Below are positions 17,421 to 26,363 of a stretch of 64,000 nucleotides of DNA, in pieces; the stretch's first letter is position 1, and every line of letters starts with the position of its first letter. Location of the stretch: positions 62,001 through 126,000 of the forward strand of contig NZ_JAPDRA010000005.1 of the NCBI RefSeq assembly GCF_026013525.1. The letters run 5' to 3'. The notes below the pieces were generated by a model, which saw only the letters and a list, made by a program, of their open reading frames with translations, ran no database searches and was not told where the DNA came from. The DNA is from Sphingomonas canadensis (GTDB taxonomy: Bacteria; Pseudomonadota; Alphaproteobacteria; Sphingomonadales; Sphingomonadaceae). Position numbers and translations under genes: made by a program.

Positions 17421-17451
17421 TTGACACCGGTTACCTGGATTGACCCCGGTT
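17421..17451. promoter_or_regulatory. Tandem 12-bp near-repeats in the chvI-pckA gap
   Basis: TTGACACCGGTT at 17421-17432 and TTGACCCCGGTT at 17440-17451 differ at one base and are 19 bases apart. They lie 70-108 bases upstream of pckA and a similar distance from chvI. The opposite strand of the two copies and their next base reads GTAAC and GAAAC, and a further GAAAC (minus strand) is at 17376-17380; I recall GNAAC-type half sites for ChvI in relatives. Binding by ChvI is inference. Confidence 0.45.
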
Positions 17452-17527
17452 TCTGCGGCTGCCTACAGGGCAAGGGACAGCATCGGCGGCGGCGCAGGCT
17501 TCTGCGCCGCTAGAGGGAGAATTTGCC

Positions 17528-19150
17528 TTGACCCAGCGTGTTCCGCGCCACGGGCTCGACCTTCACGGTATCGAGACCGGGGCTACGATCCATTGGAACC
17601 TGATCACCGCGCCGCTCGTCGAGCATGCTGTCGCGCGCGGAGAGGGCAAGCTGGCCAAGGATGGCCCGCTGGTCGTCGCCACCGGCAAGCACACCGGCCG
17701 TTCCGCCAAGGACAAGTTCATCGTCCGCGACGCGGAGACGGAGGACACGATCTGGTGGGGCAAGACCAACGTGGCGATGACGCCGGAGGCGTTCGCCGCG
17801 CTCAAGGCCGATTTCCTCGCCGAGCTGAAGGGCCGCGACACGCTGTTCGTGCAGGACCTGTACGGCGGTTCGCAGCCCGAGCATCGCGTGAAGGTGCGCG
17901 TGATCAACGAGCTGGCGTGGCATAACCTGTTCATCCGCACGCTGCTGGTGCGCCCCGGCGAGGATGAACTGGCTGGCTTCCTGCCCGAATACACCATCAT
18001 CGATCTGCCCAGCTTCCGCGCCGATCCCGCCAAGCATGGCTGCCGCACGGAAACCGTGATCGCGGTCAACTTCACCGAGAAGCTGATCCTGATCGGCGGC
18101 ACCGCCTATGCCGGCGAGATGAAGAAGAGCGTGTTCGGCCTGCTCAACTATCTGCTGCCGCAGGACGGCATCATGCCGATGCACTGTTCGGCCAACACCG
18201 CGCATGACGGCACCAACACCGCCGTGTTCTTCGGCCTGTCGGGCACCGGCAAGACCACGCTCTCCGCCGATGCCAGCCGCACGCTGATCGGCGACGACGA
18301 GCATGGCTGGTCGGACACCGCCGTGTTCAACTTCGAAGGCGGCTGCTACGCCAAGATGATCCGCCTGTCGCCGGAAGCGGAGCCGGAGATTTTCGCGACC
18401 ACCAAGCGCTTCGGCACGGTGCTCGAGAATGTCGTGATGGACCCGGAATCGCGCGCGCTGGACCTGGACGACAACAGCCTGGCCGAGAACAGCCGCGGCT
18501 CCTATCCGCTGGAGTTCATCCCGAACACCTCGGCCGAGAACATGGGGCCGGTGCCGAACAACGTCGTGATGCTGACCGCGGACGCCTATGGCGTGCTGCC
18601 GCCGATCGCGAAGCTGACGCCCGAGCAGGCGATGTACCACTTCCTTTCGGGCTACACCGCGCGTGTGGCGGGCACCGAAATCGGCGTGACCGAGCCGGAG
18701 GCGACCTTCTCCACCTGCTTCGGCGCCCCGTTCATGCCGCGCCACCCCTCCGTCTACGGCAACCTGCTCAAGGAGCGGATCGCCAAGGGCGGCGTGGATT
18801 GCTGGCTGGTCAACACCGGCTGGAGCGGCGGCAAGGCGACGATGCCGGGCATCAAGCGCATGCCGATCAAGGCCACGCGCGCGCTGCTCAACGCCGCGCT
18901 CGACGGCAGCCTGAACAACGCCGAATTCCGCAAGGATCCGAACTTCGGCTTCATGGTGCCGGTCGCGGTGCCGGGCGTGGACAGCGCGCTGCTCGATCCG
19001 CGCGAGGCATGGGCGGACAAGGCGGAATATGACGCCACCGCCGCGAAGCTGGTCGACGCCTTTGTCGAGAATTTCGCCCAATTCGCCGATCATGTCGACG
19101 AAGGGGTGCGCCAGGCCGCTCCGGGACAAGCCACCGAAGCCGCCGAGTAA
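17528..19150 (+). CDS. pckA: Phosphoenolpyruvate carboxykinase (ATP)
   Basis: PckA (540 residues) converts oxaloacetate to phosphoenolpyruvate, the entry to gluconeogenesis. The phosphate loop is [14 protein letters not shown] with K242, the metal-binding GDDEHGWSD is at 255-263, and [11 protein letters not shown] follows; R-G-S-Y-P-L-E-F near residue 320 is also typical. Start TTG at 17528 is preceded by GAGGGAGAA, and no nearer ATG gives the conserved N-terminal TGATIHWNL. Divergent from chvI, so two-component and PTS control of carbon flow is plausible. Confidence 0.95.
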   Translation: MTQRVPRHGLDLHGIETGATIHWNLITAPLVEHAVARGEGKLAKDGPLVVATGKHTGRSAKDKFIVRDAETEDTIWWGKTNVAMTPEAFAALKADFLAELKGRDTLFVQDLYGGSQPEHRVKVRVINELAWHNLFIRTLLVRPGEDELAGFLPEYTIIDLPSFRADPAKHGCRTETVIAVNFTEKLILIGGTAYAGEMKKSVFGLLNYLLPQDGIMPMHCSANTAHDGTNTAVFFGLSGTGKTTLSADASRTLIGDDEHGWSDTAVFNFEGGCYAKMIRLSPEAEPEIFATTKRFGTVLENVVMDPESRALDLDDNSLAENSRGSYPLEFIPNTSAENMGPVPNNVVMLTADAYGVLPPIAKLTPEQAMYHFLSGYTARVAGTEIGVTEPEATFSTCFGAPFMPRHPSVYGNLLKERIAKGGVDCWLVNTGWSGGKATMPGIKRMPIKATRALLNAALDGSLNNAEFRKDPNFGFMVPVAVPGVDSALLDPREAWADKAEYDATAAKLVDAFVENFAQFADHVDEGVRQAAPGQATEAAE

Positions 19151-19196
19151 CGGCCCGGTCCAAGGATCGGGCACCCCGAAGGGAAGGCCCGATCCG

Positions 19197-19655
19197 ATGA
19201 CCGAAGCATGTTCGCCCCGCCTGTTCGCCTCCGACGCCGATGTGATCCGCATCGGCGAAGGATTGCTGGCGCGCACCTTGCCCCGCGCCGATTGGACGCA
19301 TGAGGCGCATCTCGCCGCCTGCCTGTGGCTGCTCGCCGAGCGGCCCGACATCGATGTGGACGCCCGCATCGCGTGGATCATCGCGCGCTACAACGAAAGC
19401 GCCGGCGGCGTGAACGACGATACCCAGGGCTATCACGATACGATCACCCATGTTTACGTCGCGGGCGTGCGGCATTTCCTGCGCGGCTGGCGGGGCGATG
19501 CGGGGCTGGCCGCGCGGGCCAATGCGCTGTTGCTTTCGCCCGTGGGCCGCCGCGATTGGCCGCTGGGCTTCTACAGCCGCGATCTGCTGTTTTCTGTGGC
19601 GGCGCGGCGCGGATTCGTGCCGCCGGATCGTGCGCCGCTGCCCGGGGCATGCTAG
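19197..19655 (+). CDS. Conserved hypothetical protein, histidine-rich helical
   Basis: A 152-residue cytoplasmic protein that I cannot place in a named family. It has no signal or membrane segment and appears helical. Histidines are clustered in conserved-looking motifs: ADWTHEAHLAACLWLL near residue 32, and GVNDDTQGYHDTITHVYVAG near residue 72, suggestive of a metal or cofactor site. It starts at ATG 19197 after AAGGCCCGATCCG, 46 bases downstream of pckA on the same strand. A longer upstream frame only reads through pckA out of frame. Confidence 0.7.
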   Translation: MTEACSPRLFASDADVIRIGEGLLARTLPRADWTHEAHLAACLWLLAERPDIDVDARIAWIIARYNESAGGVNDDTQGYHDTITHVYVAGVRHFLRGWRGDAGLAARANALLLSPVGRRDWPLGFYSRDLLFSVAARRGFVPPDRAPLPGAC

Positions 19656-19694
19656 TCTGGCGGCGACCCAGCGATTCCCAAGGGAGAACGGCGC

Positions 19695-20015
19695 ATGAGC
19701 ATCCTCGACAATCTTCTCGGCCAGTTCGGCGGCGGCACCGATGTCGCCAATCTTGCGGCCAAGGTCGGCCTTTCGCCCGAGCATGTGCAGCAGGCGGTGG
19801 CGGCGCTCGCCAAGTTCCACCCGATGCAGGGCGACACCGCGGAGGGCGCCGCTGCGGCGACGGGCCTGCCGCTCGACAAGGTGCAGGAGCTGATCGGCCA
19901 TATCGGCGGCGAGGGCTCGCTCGCCAACTACGCCTCGATGCTCGACAAGGATGGCGACGGCAACCCGCTCAACGATATCGCGGGCATGGCGGCGGGCTTC
20001 TTCGGAAAGAAGTGA
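19695..20015 (+). CDS. YidB/DUF937-like small protein
   Basis: A 106-residue protein with an Ala/Gly-rich N-terminal MSILDNLLGQFGGG, a central helical pair LSPEHVQQAVAALAKF and a C-terminal ASMLDKDGDGNPLNDIAG. The N-terminal half and overall layout resemble DUF937/YidB proteins of unknown function. The DKDGDGNPLND stretch follows the D-x-D-x-D-G calcium-loop pattern. ATG 19695 follows GGGAGAACGGCGC. It may be co-transcribed with the preceding gene and ends 34 bases before a strong hairpin. Confidence 0.6.
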   Translation: MSILDNLLGQFGGGTDVANLAAKVGLSPEHVQQAVAALAKFHPMQGDTAEGAAAATGLPLDKVQELIGHIGGEGSLANYASMLDKDGDGNPLNDIAGMAAGFFGKK

Positions 20016-20049
20016 CCGCGGTCGTAATTTCTGGAAAATTCTGAAATTC

Positions 20050-20085
20050 CAATCCCCCGCCGGTGCATGCGCCGGCGGGGGATTG
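20050..20085. terminator. Hairpin between convergent genes
   Basis: Perfect 14-bp stem CAATCCCCCGCCGG (20050-20063) paired with 20072-20085 around an 8-base loop. It lies between the ends of the YidB-like gene (+) and the DUF885 gene (-), so it could stop transcription from both sides. There is no long T tract on either side. Confidence 0.7.
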
Positions 20086-20089
20086 TGTA

Positions 20090-21910
20090 TCAGCCCTTGC
20101 GCTCGGCGATGTGGCGATCGATCACCCGGCCCAGCACCGTCATGGGCACATTGCCGCCCAGGAGCAGCGCGTCGTTGAACGCCCTGAAGTCGTAGCGGCC
20201 GCCGAGTTCGGCCTGGGCGTGGCGGCGCAGGCGGTTGATCTCGCTGTGCCCGACCTTGTAGCCGCAGGCCTGGCCCGGCCACGAGCAATAGCGGTCCACC
20301 TCGCCCTGAACCTCTTCCACGGTCGATCCATTGGTGGTGGCGAACCATTGGATCGCCTGCTCGCGCGTCCAGCGCTTGGCGTGCAGCCCGGTGTCCACCA
20401 CCAGCCGGCACGCGCGGAACGACAGGCTCTGCAGATAGCCCAGCCGCGCGATCGGATCGTCGGCATAGGCGCCCAGTTCGTCGGCAAGCTGCTCAGCATA
20501 GAGCGCCCAGCCTTCCGAATAGGCGTTGAACTGGAGCAGCGATCGGACCAGCGGCAGCTTGAACGTATATTCGCCCTGCCAGGCGTGGCCCGGGATCGAT
20601 TCGTGATAGGCCAGGTCCGGCAGCGAATAGCGCGGCCAGATGCCGGTGGAGCGCAGGTTGATCCACAGCCGGCCGGGCACCTTGCCGTCGATCGTGCCGG
20701 GGCCGCCATAGGCGCCGGGCGCGCCGGGCTCCTCGGCCAGCGGCAGCCGCTTCACCTCCACATTGCCGCGCACCAGCGTATGGAACGCCTGCGGCATCTT
20801 GGCGCGCATCTCGGCGATGCTCTTCTCCAGCAGCGCGATGATCTGTTTGCGGCCCTCGTCGTTGTCGGGGAACAGGAACCGCGGGTCGCGGCCCAGCGCG
20901 GTCATGCGCTCGCCGACGCTGCCCTGGCTGTATCCCTGCGCGCGCAGAATCGGGTCCATCTGCGCCTGGAGCTCCGCCAGCTCGTCCAGACCCTGTTTGT
21001 GGACCTCCTCGGGGCTGCGCGTGGTGGTCGTGCCCGCGCTCAGCGCCCAGGCGTAATAGGCGTCGCCGTCCGGGAATTTCCACACGCCCGCGTCGCCCGT
21101 GGCGCGCGCGCGATGCTTTTCCAGCTCGGCGATCTGCCGGTCGATCGCGGGCAGCACCTTGAACCCGCAGATCTCAAACGCCCGCTGGCCATAGTCGCGC
21201 TTCAGGCTGGCGGTACGGTTGGCGACCGAGGTGACCAGCCCCCAGCCGGCCGGATTGCCCTCGCGCGCCAGCTTGATCTGCTTCAGGCACTTGTCGAGCA
21301 GGAAATCGGGCGCGATCACGCCCTTGCCCGCGGCGATCCTCAGCCGCTCGGTCTCGCCGTCGAGCTGGCCGGCATAGGCCGCCAGCCGGTCCAGATAGGC
21401 CTCGGCATCGTCGGAGTTCTCGATCTGGTGATCGCTGTCGAGCATCCGCGGGGTATCGAGGAAGGCGCCGACATTCTGGATCACGACATAGGGCGCGTTG
21501 CGCCATCCGCCCACCGCAACGTCGCCAAAGCCGAAGGAAAGGCCCTTCAGCCCCGATTCGAACGCGGTCTTCACCACGTCCAGGTTCACCTGCATCGTAT
21601 GATCAAGCTTGGTGGTGTCGAGCTTGGCGATCGCTGCCAGCGCCTCGCGCAGGTGGCTGGCGGCCGCGTCCTGCCCGGCGGGCGAGCGGTCGCCCAGCTT
21701 GTGCTTCAACGCCGCGCGATCACCCTTGTCGATGCCCAGGCCCGTGGCGCTTTCGGGCGAGTCGGCCAGCAGCCGTTCGGCCACCTGCGCGATCAGCGCC
21801 GCCGCGTCGGCATCGGCCGGGGAGGCCCAGGCCGCGCGGGGCAGGGCGGAGAGCGCAACTGCGGCGCCTGCGCCGGTCAGAAGGTCGCGGCGGCTGGTAA
21901 GCATCAACAA
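20090..21910 (-). CDS. DUF885 family protein, Tat-exported
   Basis: A 606-residue protein of the DUF885 family, predicted metallopeptidase-like proteins. The N-terminus SRRDLLTGAGAAVALSALPR carries a twin-arginine signal, with cleavage near AWA-SP, so it acts in the periplasm after folding. The family's zinc-type motif is YHESIPGHAWQGEY near residue 440, followed by AYSEGWALYAEQLADELGAY with a further glutamate, the arrangement of HExxGH-like peptidases. Substrate is unknown. It converges with the upstream + genes and stands alone as a transcription unit, 19 bases after the NfeD gene on the same strand. Confidence 0.88.
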   Translation of the reverse strand: MLMLTSRRDLLTGAGAAVALSALPRAAWASPADADAAALIAQVAERLLADSPESATGLGIDKGDRAALKHKLGDRSPAGQDAAASHLREALAAIAKLDTTKLDHTMQVNLDVVKTAFESGLKGLSFGFGDVAVGGWRNAPYVVIQNVGAFLDTPRMLDSDHQIENSDDAEAYLDRLAAYAGQLDGETERLRIAAGKGVIAPDFLLDKCLKQIKLAREGNPAGWGLVTSVANRTASLKRDYGQRAFEICGFKVLPAIDRQIAELEKHRARATGDAGVWKFPDGDAYYAWALSAGTTTTRSPEEVHKQGLDELAELQAQMDPILRAQGYSQGSVGERMTALGRDPRFLFPDNDEGRKQIIALLEKSIAEMRAKMPQAFHTLVRGNVEVKRLPLAEEPGAPGAYGGPGTIDGKVPGRLWINLRSTGIWPRYSLPDLAYHESIPGHAWQGEYTFKLPLVRSLLQFNAYSEGWALYAEQLADELGAYADDPIARLGYLQSLSFRACRLVVDTGLHAKRWTREQAIQWFATTNGSTVEEVQGEVDRYCSWPGQACGYKVGHSEINRLRRHAQAELGGRYDFRAFNDALLLGGNVPMTVLGRVIDRHIAERKG

Positions 21911-21929
21911 TTCTCCGGAGAAATTCGAA

Positions 21930-22397
21930 TCAACCGCCCGAGGCTAGCACGGCCACGGGCTCTACGGTGAGGGTCGCGCCATCGGCGCCGGTGATCCGCA
22001 CGCGCGCGCCCGCGGGAACATCCGGGCCGTGCGCCAGCCATTCGCCGTCGCCCACCTTCACGCGGCCGTGACCATCGACGATCGCCTCCACCACCGGCAC
22101 GGTTTCGCCCACCAGCCGCGCGGCGCGATCGTTGAGCAGCGGATCGGCGCTGGGCACGGGATTGCGCAGATACCAGCGGCGTCCGATCGCCACCGCCGTG
22201 GCCGTGGCGACGGCGAACAGCGCCATTTCCGCGAAGAACGACATGCCCGGGAACAACAGCACCGCGGCCCCGGTGACCGCCGCTCCGGCCGCTACGAACA
22301 CTAGGAAAATGCCCGGCACCAGTAGCTCGACCCGCGCCAGCACGCCGGCCAGGATCAGCCAGGACAGCCCGGGCGTCTCCAATATCTCGGTCACCAT
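21930..22397 (-). CDS. NfeD family protein
   Basis: A 155-residue membrane protein with an N-terminal hydrophobic region of two or three segments (about residues 12-70, including VPGIFLVFVAAGAAVTGAAV) and a C-terminal OB-fold-like domain with GRVKVGDGEWLAHGPDVPAG. Short NfeD proteins partner with SPFH/stomatin proteins in membrane-domain organisation. The stomatin gene lies directly upstream with a three-base gap, matching that pairing. Confidence 0.9.
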   Translation of the reverse strand: MVTEILETPGLSWLILAGVLARVELLVPGIFLVFVAAGAAVTGAAVLLFPGMSFFAEMALFAVATATAVAIGRRWYLRNPVPSADPLLNDRAARLVGETVPVVEAIVDGHGRVKVGDGEWLAHGPDVPAGARVRITGADGATLTVEPVAVLASGG

Positions 22398-22400
22398 CGC

Positions 22401-23387
22401 TCAGCCCTCCTGCGGGGTGAAGGGCGAGGGCCGCGGCCGCGCGGGGGCCGGGGAGGGCGTTCCGCCGCCGCTTCCGCCGCCCAGCGCTTCCCTTGCCAGC
22501 TCGCCGATCCCGCCCAGCGTGCCGATCAGGCTGGTCGCCTCGACCGGGAACAGGATCGTCTTGGCGTTTGGCGATGTCGCGAACTTGCTGACCGCCTCGA
22601 CATATTTCTGCGCGATGAAATAGTTGATCGCCTGCGACGACCCCTTGGCGATGGATTCGCTCACCAGCTCGGTCGCCTTGGCCTCGGCCTCGGCCGATCG
22701 CTCGCGGGCCTCGGCGTCGCGGAAGGCGGCCTCACGGCGGCCCTCGGCCTCCAGGATCTTCGACTGTTTCTGCCCCTCTGCGCGCAGGATTTCGGAAGCG
22801 CGGGTACCCTCCGCCTCCAGGATGTTGGCGCGCTTCTCGCGCTCCGCCTTCATCTGGCGGCCCATCGCGTTGACGATGTCGGCGGGCGGGCGGATGTCCT
22901 TGATTTCCACGCGCGTGATCTTGACGCCCCACGGCCCGGTCGCGTGATCGACCACCGACAGCAGCCGCGCGTTGATCTCGTCGCGCTTCGACAGCGTCTC
23001 GTCGAGGTCCATCGAGCCCATCACCGTGCGCAGGTTGGTGGTGGTGAGCTGGAGCAGCGCGACATAGAGGTCGCTGACCTCATAGGCGGCCTTGGCGGCG
23101 TCCAGCACCTGGAAGAACACCACCCCGTCGGTGGAGATCATCGCGTTGTCCTTGGTGATGATCTCCTGCCCCGGGATGTCGATCACCTGCTCCATCATGT
23201 TCACCTTGCGGCCGACGCGATAGAAGAAGGCGGGGTAGAAATTCAGGCCGGGAGTCGCCACGGCGGTGAAGCGGCCGAAATATTCGATCGTATATTGATA
23301 GCCTTGCGTCACCACCTTGAGACTGGAGAAGAGGTAGAGCAGCACCACCGCCACGGTGGTCAGCAGAAATATCGTCATCGTGTCCAT
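22401..23387 (-). CDS. SPFH domain (stomatin/prohibitin-like) protein
   Basis: A 328-residue band-7 protein. A single N-terminal membrane segment (IFLLTTVAVVLLYLFSSL, residues 5-22) is followed by the SPFH domain (YFGRFTAVATPGLNFYPAFF; VIDIPGQEIITKDN) and a long charged Ala/Glu/Arg coiled-coil (RQMKAEREKRANILEAEG onward), then a C-terminal glycine/proline tail. It forms ring-like oligomers in the membrane and organises proteolysis or membrane domains with NfeD. ATG 23387 has GAGGGGAG upstream, so the 85-codon extension of the open frame was not used. Confidence 0.9.
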   Translation of the reverse strand: MDTMTIFLLTTVAVVLLYLFSSLKVVTQGYQYTIEYFGRFTAVATPGLNFYPAFFYRVGRKVNMMEQVIDIPGQEIITKDNAMISTDGVVFFQVLDAAKAAYEVSDLYVALLQLTTTNLRTVMGSMDLDETLSKRDEINARLLSVVDHATGPWGVKITRVEIKDIRPPADIVNAMGRQMKAEREKRANILEAEGTRASEILRAEGQKQSKILEAEGRREAAFRDAEARERSAEAEAKATELVSESIAKGSSQAINYFIAQKYVEAVSKFATSPNAKTILFPVEATSLIGTLGGIGELAREALGGGSGGGTPSPAPARPRPSPFTPQEG

Positions 23388-23436
23388 TTCCGACTCCCCT
23401 CGCCGATTGCCGGCATTGCTAGCATAGAGACATCCC

Positions 23437-24249
23437 ATGACCACAGCCAGACTGGCGCCGCGCACGGCGCTCTTCATGCCCGCCTCCAATTCCCGCGCGA
23501 TTGAAAAGGCGCATGGGCTACCCGCCGACATGGTGATCCTGGACCTGGAGGATGCCGTGCGCGAGGAGGACAAGGAGCGTGCCCGTGATGCCGCGCGCGC
23601 CGCGGGGCCGTTCGCCGGGCGGCTGTTCGCGATCCGCATCAACGCCGAAGGCAGCGGGCATCATCGCGAAGATCTGCGCGCCGTGGCCGAATCGCGCGCG
23701 GACTATGTCGTGGTGCCGAAGGTGGAGGCGGCGGGAACGTTGGCGCGGGTCGCCGATGCCGCGGGCCGCCCGGTGCTGGCGATGATCGAGACGCCCGCCG
23801 GCGTGCTGGCCGCGCCCGCCATCGCCGCGGCGGCGGACGGGGGCGAATGCGCCGGGCTGATCGCGGGCACAAACGATCTGGCGGCACAGCTCCGCCTGCC
23901 GCCGTCCGCCGGGCGGGCGAGCATGGGCATGGCGCTGCAGGCGATCGTGCTGGCGGCGCGCGCGGGCGGCGCCTGGGCGATCGACGGCGTGTTCAACCGG
24001 CTGGACGATCCGGAAGCGCTGGCGGCCGAGTGCGCCGAGGGGCGGATGCTGGGCTTCGACGGCAAGTCGCTGATCCACCCCAACCAGATCGCGATCGCCC
24101 GCGCCGCATACAGCCCCAGCGAGGCGGAGCTGGAGGAGGCACGCGCGCTGATCGCCGCGGCGACGGGCGGCGCCGAACGCTATCGCGACGCGATGATCGA
24201 GGACATGCACGTCGCGCAGGCCAGGGCGCTGATCGAGCGCGCGGACTGA
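23437..24249 (+). CDS. HpcH/HpaI aldolase / CitE-like CoA-ester lyase
   Basis: A 270-residue TIM-barrel protein of the CitE group that cleaves or forms malyl-CoA-type thioesters. Visible marks: LFMPASNSRAIEKA near residue 11 (the R-S/P-x-L-F-x-P-A pattern), the metal and substrate segment MVILDLEDAV, ALIET-like VLAMIETPAGVLAA near 113, and GFDGKSLIHPNQIAIA near 205. The exact substrate (malyl-, citramalyl- or methylmalyl-CoA) is not determinable. It is divergent from the stomatin gene and overlaps the next gene by one base. Confidence 0.88.
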   Translation: MTTARLAPRTALFMPASNSRAIEKAHGLPADMVILDLEDAVREEDKERARDAARAAGPFAGRLFAIRINAEGSGHHREDLRAVAESRADYVVVPKVEAAGTLARVADAAGRPVLAMIETPAGVLAAPAIAAAADGGECAGLIAGTNDLAAQLRLPPSAGRASMGMALQAIVLAARAGGAWAIDGVFNRLDDPEALAAECAEGRMLGFDGKSLIHPNQIAIARAAYSPSEAELEEARALIAAATGGAERYRDAMIEDMHVAQARALIERAD

Positions 24250-25178
24250 TGCCGGGCGGGGCGGGCACCGGCCCGCAGCGCGCGCCGCGATCGCTGCTGG
24301 CGCTGGCTGCGCTGGTTCTGGTGATGCTGATGTGGGCGGGCAATTCGTTCGTCGGCCGCGCGGTACGAGCGGATATTCCGCCGTTCCTGCTGGCCTTCGT
24401 CCGCTGGACGGGGGCGCTGCTGGTGGTGTTGCCCTTTGCCGCGCGGCACCTGAGGCGCGATTGGCCGGCGATGCGCGCGGGATGGCTGCCGCTGCTGCTG
24501 ATCGGCTTCTTCGGCATCGTGTGCTTCAACGCGCTGCTCTATTCGGGCCTGCGCTATACCACCGCGGCCAACGCGCTGCTGCTACAGGCGGGCGTGCCCC
24601 CGCTGGTGCTGCTGGCAGACCGCCTGTTTTTCGGCCGGCGTGCCACCGGGTTCCAGATACTGGCGGTGCTGACCGGCGGCGCGGGCGTGGCGGTGGTGGT
24701 GTGCCAGGGCAGCCTGACCCAGCTTCTGGCACTGCATTTCGGCGCCGGGGACCTGATTATCCTGTGCGCGGTGGTCGCCTGGGCGCTGTACACCAGCCTG
24801 TTGCGGCTGCGCCCGGCGATCCATCCCACCAGCCTGCTTGCCGTCACCTTCGCGATCGGCGTGGCGGGGATGGCGCCGCTCGCCGCATCGGAATGGGCGG
24901 AGATCGCGGCGATGCACTGGCGGCCCGAGCTGTTCGGTGCCTTCGCCTATGTCGCGGTCTTCCCATCGGTGGTGGCCTATGCGCTTTACAATGCGGCGGT
25001 GGCGGAGGTGGGACCGGCGCTGTCGGGCCAGGCGATCAGCCTGCTGCCGCTGTTCGGCGCGCTGCTGGCGGTGCCCCTGCTGGGGGAGGCGCTGCATGGC
25101 TATCATGCGGTGGGGATGGCGCTGATCGCGGCGGGGATCGCGGCGGGCTGGTTCGCGGGCAAGCCGGGCGCGGCCTGA
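24249..25178 (+). CDS. EamA/DMT family exporter
   Basis: A 309-residue protein with about ten hydrophobic segments arranged as two EamA repeats (first around residues 15-145 with MLMWAGNSFVGRAVRADIPP and GLRYTTAANALLLQAGVP; second around 155-300 with VVAWALYTSLLRL and LSGQAISLLPLFGALLAVPLLGE). Such drug/metabolite transporters export small molecules; the substrate is unknown. ATG 24249 overlaps the preceding TGA by one base. A gap of 51 bases separates it from bioF, so it may be co-transcribed with the biotin genes. Confidence 0.9.
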   Translation: MPGGAGTGPQRAPRSLLALAALVLVMLMWAGNSFVGRAVRADIPPFLLAFVRWTGALLVVLPFAARHLRRDWPAMRAGWLPLLLIGFFGIVCFNALLYSGLRYTTAANALLLQAGVPPLVLLADRLFFGRRATGFQILAVLTGGAGVAVVVCQGSLTQLLALHFGAGDLIILCAVVAWALYTSLLRLRPAIHPTSLLAVTFAIGVAGMAPLAASEWAEIAAMHWRPELFGAFAYVAVFPSVVAYALYNAAVAEVGPALSGQAISLLPLFGALLAVPLLGEALHGYHAVGMALIAAGIAAGWFAGKPGAA

Positions 25179-25229
25179 GCTTAGCGCGATACTGGCCTGC
25201 GCGGCGCGGCGCGGCTATGCGCCACCGTG

Positions 25230-26363
25230 ATGCCCGTGTTCGATTTCCACCGCGCCGATCTGACCCGCCTTGGCGCCCGGGAGCGATTGCGTGGCCTCAG
25301 CCCCCGCGCCGGGGCCGATTTCTCCTCCAACGACTATCTGGGCCTGGCCGGGTCGCAGCGGTTGCGCGATGCGGTGGCGGCGGCGCTGGAGGCGGGCGCC
25401 GCGATCGGATCGGGCGGATCGCGGCTGCTGCGCGGCAACGATCGCGCGCATGAGGCGCTGGAGGCGGAGGCCGCGGCCTTCTTCGGCAGCGAGAGCGCGC
25501 TGTTCTTCGCCAACGGCTATATGGCCAATGTCGCGCTCTTTTCGGCGCTGCCCCAGCCGGGCGACCTGATCGTCCATGACGAATGGATCCACGCCAGCGC
25601 GCATGACGGGATGCGGCTGAGCCGCGCGCCCGCGCTGGCGGCGGCGCACAACGACGCGGGCGCATTCGATCGGGCGATACGCGAATGGCGCGGGCGGGGC
25701 GGGGCGGGGACGCCCTGGATCGCGGTGGAGAGCCTCTATTCGATGGACGGCGACCGCGCCCCGATCGACGCGCTGGCGGAGGTGGCGCGGCGGCACGATG
25801 GCGTACTGCTGGTGGACGAGGCGCATGCGACGGGCGTGTTCGGCCCGCGCGGCCAGGGGCTGGCCGGGCATCTCGACGGGCGTGAGGAGGTGATCGCGCT
25901 CCACACCTGCGGCAAGGCGCTGGGGTGCGAGGGCGCGCTGGTGACCGGCAGCCGCGCCGTGCGCGATTTCCTGATCAACCGCGCGCGCAGCTTCATCTTC
26001 ACCACCGCGCCGTCGCCGCTGATGGCCGAGGCGGTGCGCGAGAGCCTGCGCATCCTGGCGGACGAGCCGTGGCGGCGCGAGGCGCTGGCCGCGCTGGTGC
26101 GCCGGGCGGAGGCGGCGCTGGCCCCGCTGGGCGTGGCGCCCACCGGATCGCAGATCCTGCCGCTGGTGCTGGGGGAGGATGCGCGGACGATGGCGGCCGC
26201 GGCGGCGCTCCAGGCGCGCGGCTTCGACGTGCGCGGCATCCGCCCGCCCACGGTGCCGCCGGGCACCTCGCGCCTGCGCATCTCGCTGACGCTTAACGTG
26301 ACCGCCGATGACGTGGACGCCCTGGCCGCCGCGATGGCGCGGGAGCTGGCATGCCCCGCGTGA
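25230..26363 (+). CDS. bioF: 8-amino-7-oxononanoate synthase
   Basis: BioF (377 residues) condenses pimeloyl-thioester with alanine, a PLP-dependent first step of biotin ring assembly. FSSNDYLGLAGSQRL is near residue 30, GSGGSRLLRGNDRAHEALE near 63, LLVDEAHATGVFGPRGQGL near 193, and the PLP lysine is in HTCGKALGCEGALV. ATG 25230 was taken although an adjacent GTG at 25227 is also in frame. Its last 13 bases overlap bioD. Confidence 0.93.
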   Translation: MPVFDFHRADLTRLGARERLRGLSPRAGADFSSNDYLGLAGSQRLRDAVAAALEAGAAIGSGGSRLLRGNDRAHEALEAEAAAFFGSESALFFANGYMANVALFSALPQPGDLIVHDEWIHASAHDGMRLSRAPALAAAHNDAGAFDRAIREWRGRGGAGTPWIAVESLYSMDGDRAPIDALAEVARRHDGVLLVDEAHATGVFGPRGQGLAGHLDGREEVIALHTCGKALGCEGALVTGSRAVRDFLINRARSFIFTTAPSPLMAEAVRESLRILADEPWRREALAALVRRAEAALAPLGVAPTGSQILPLVLGEDARTMAAAAALQARGFDVRGIRPPTVPPGTSRLRISLTLNVTADDVDALAAAMARELACPA

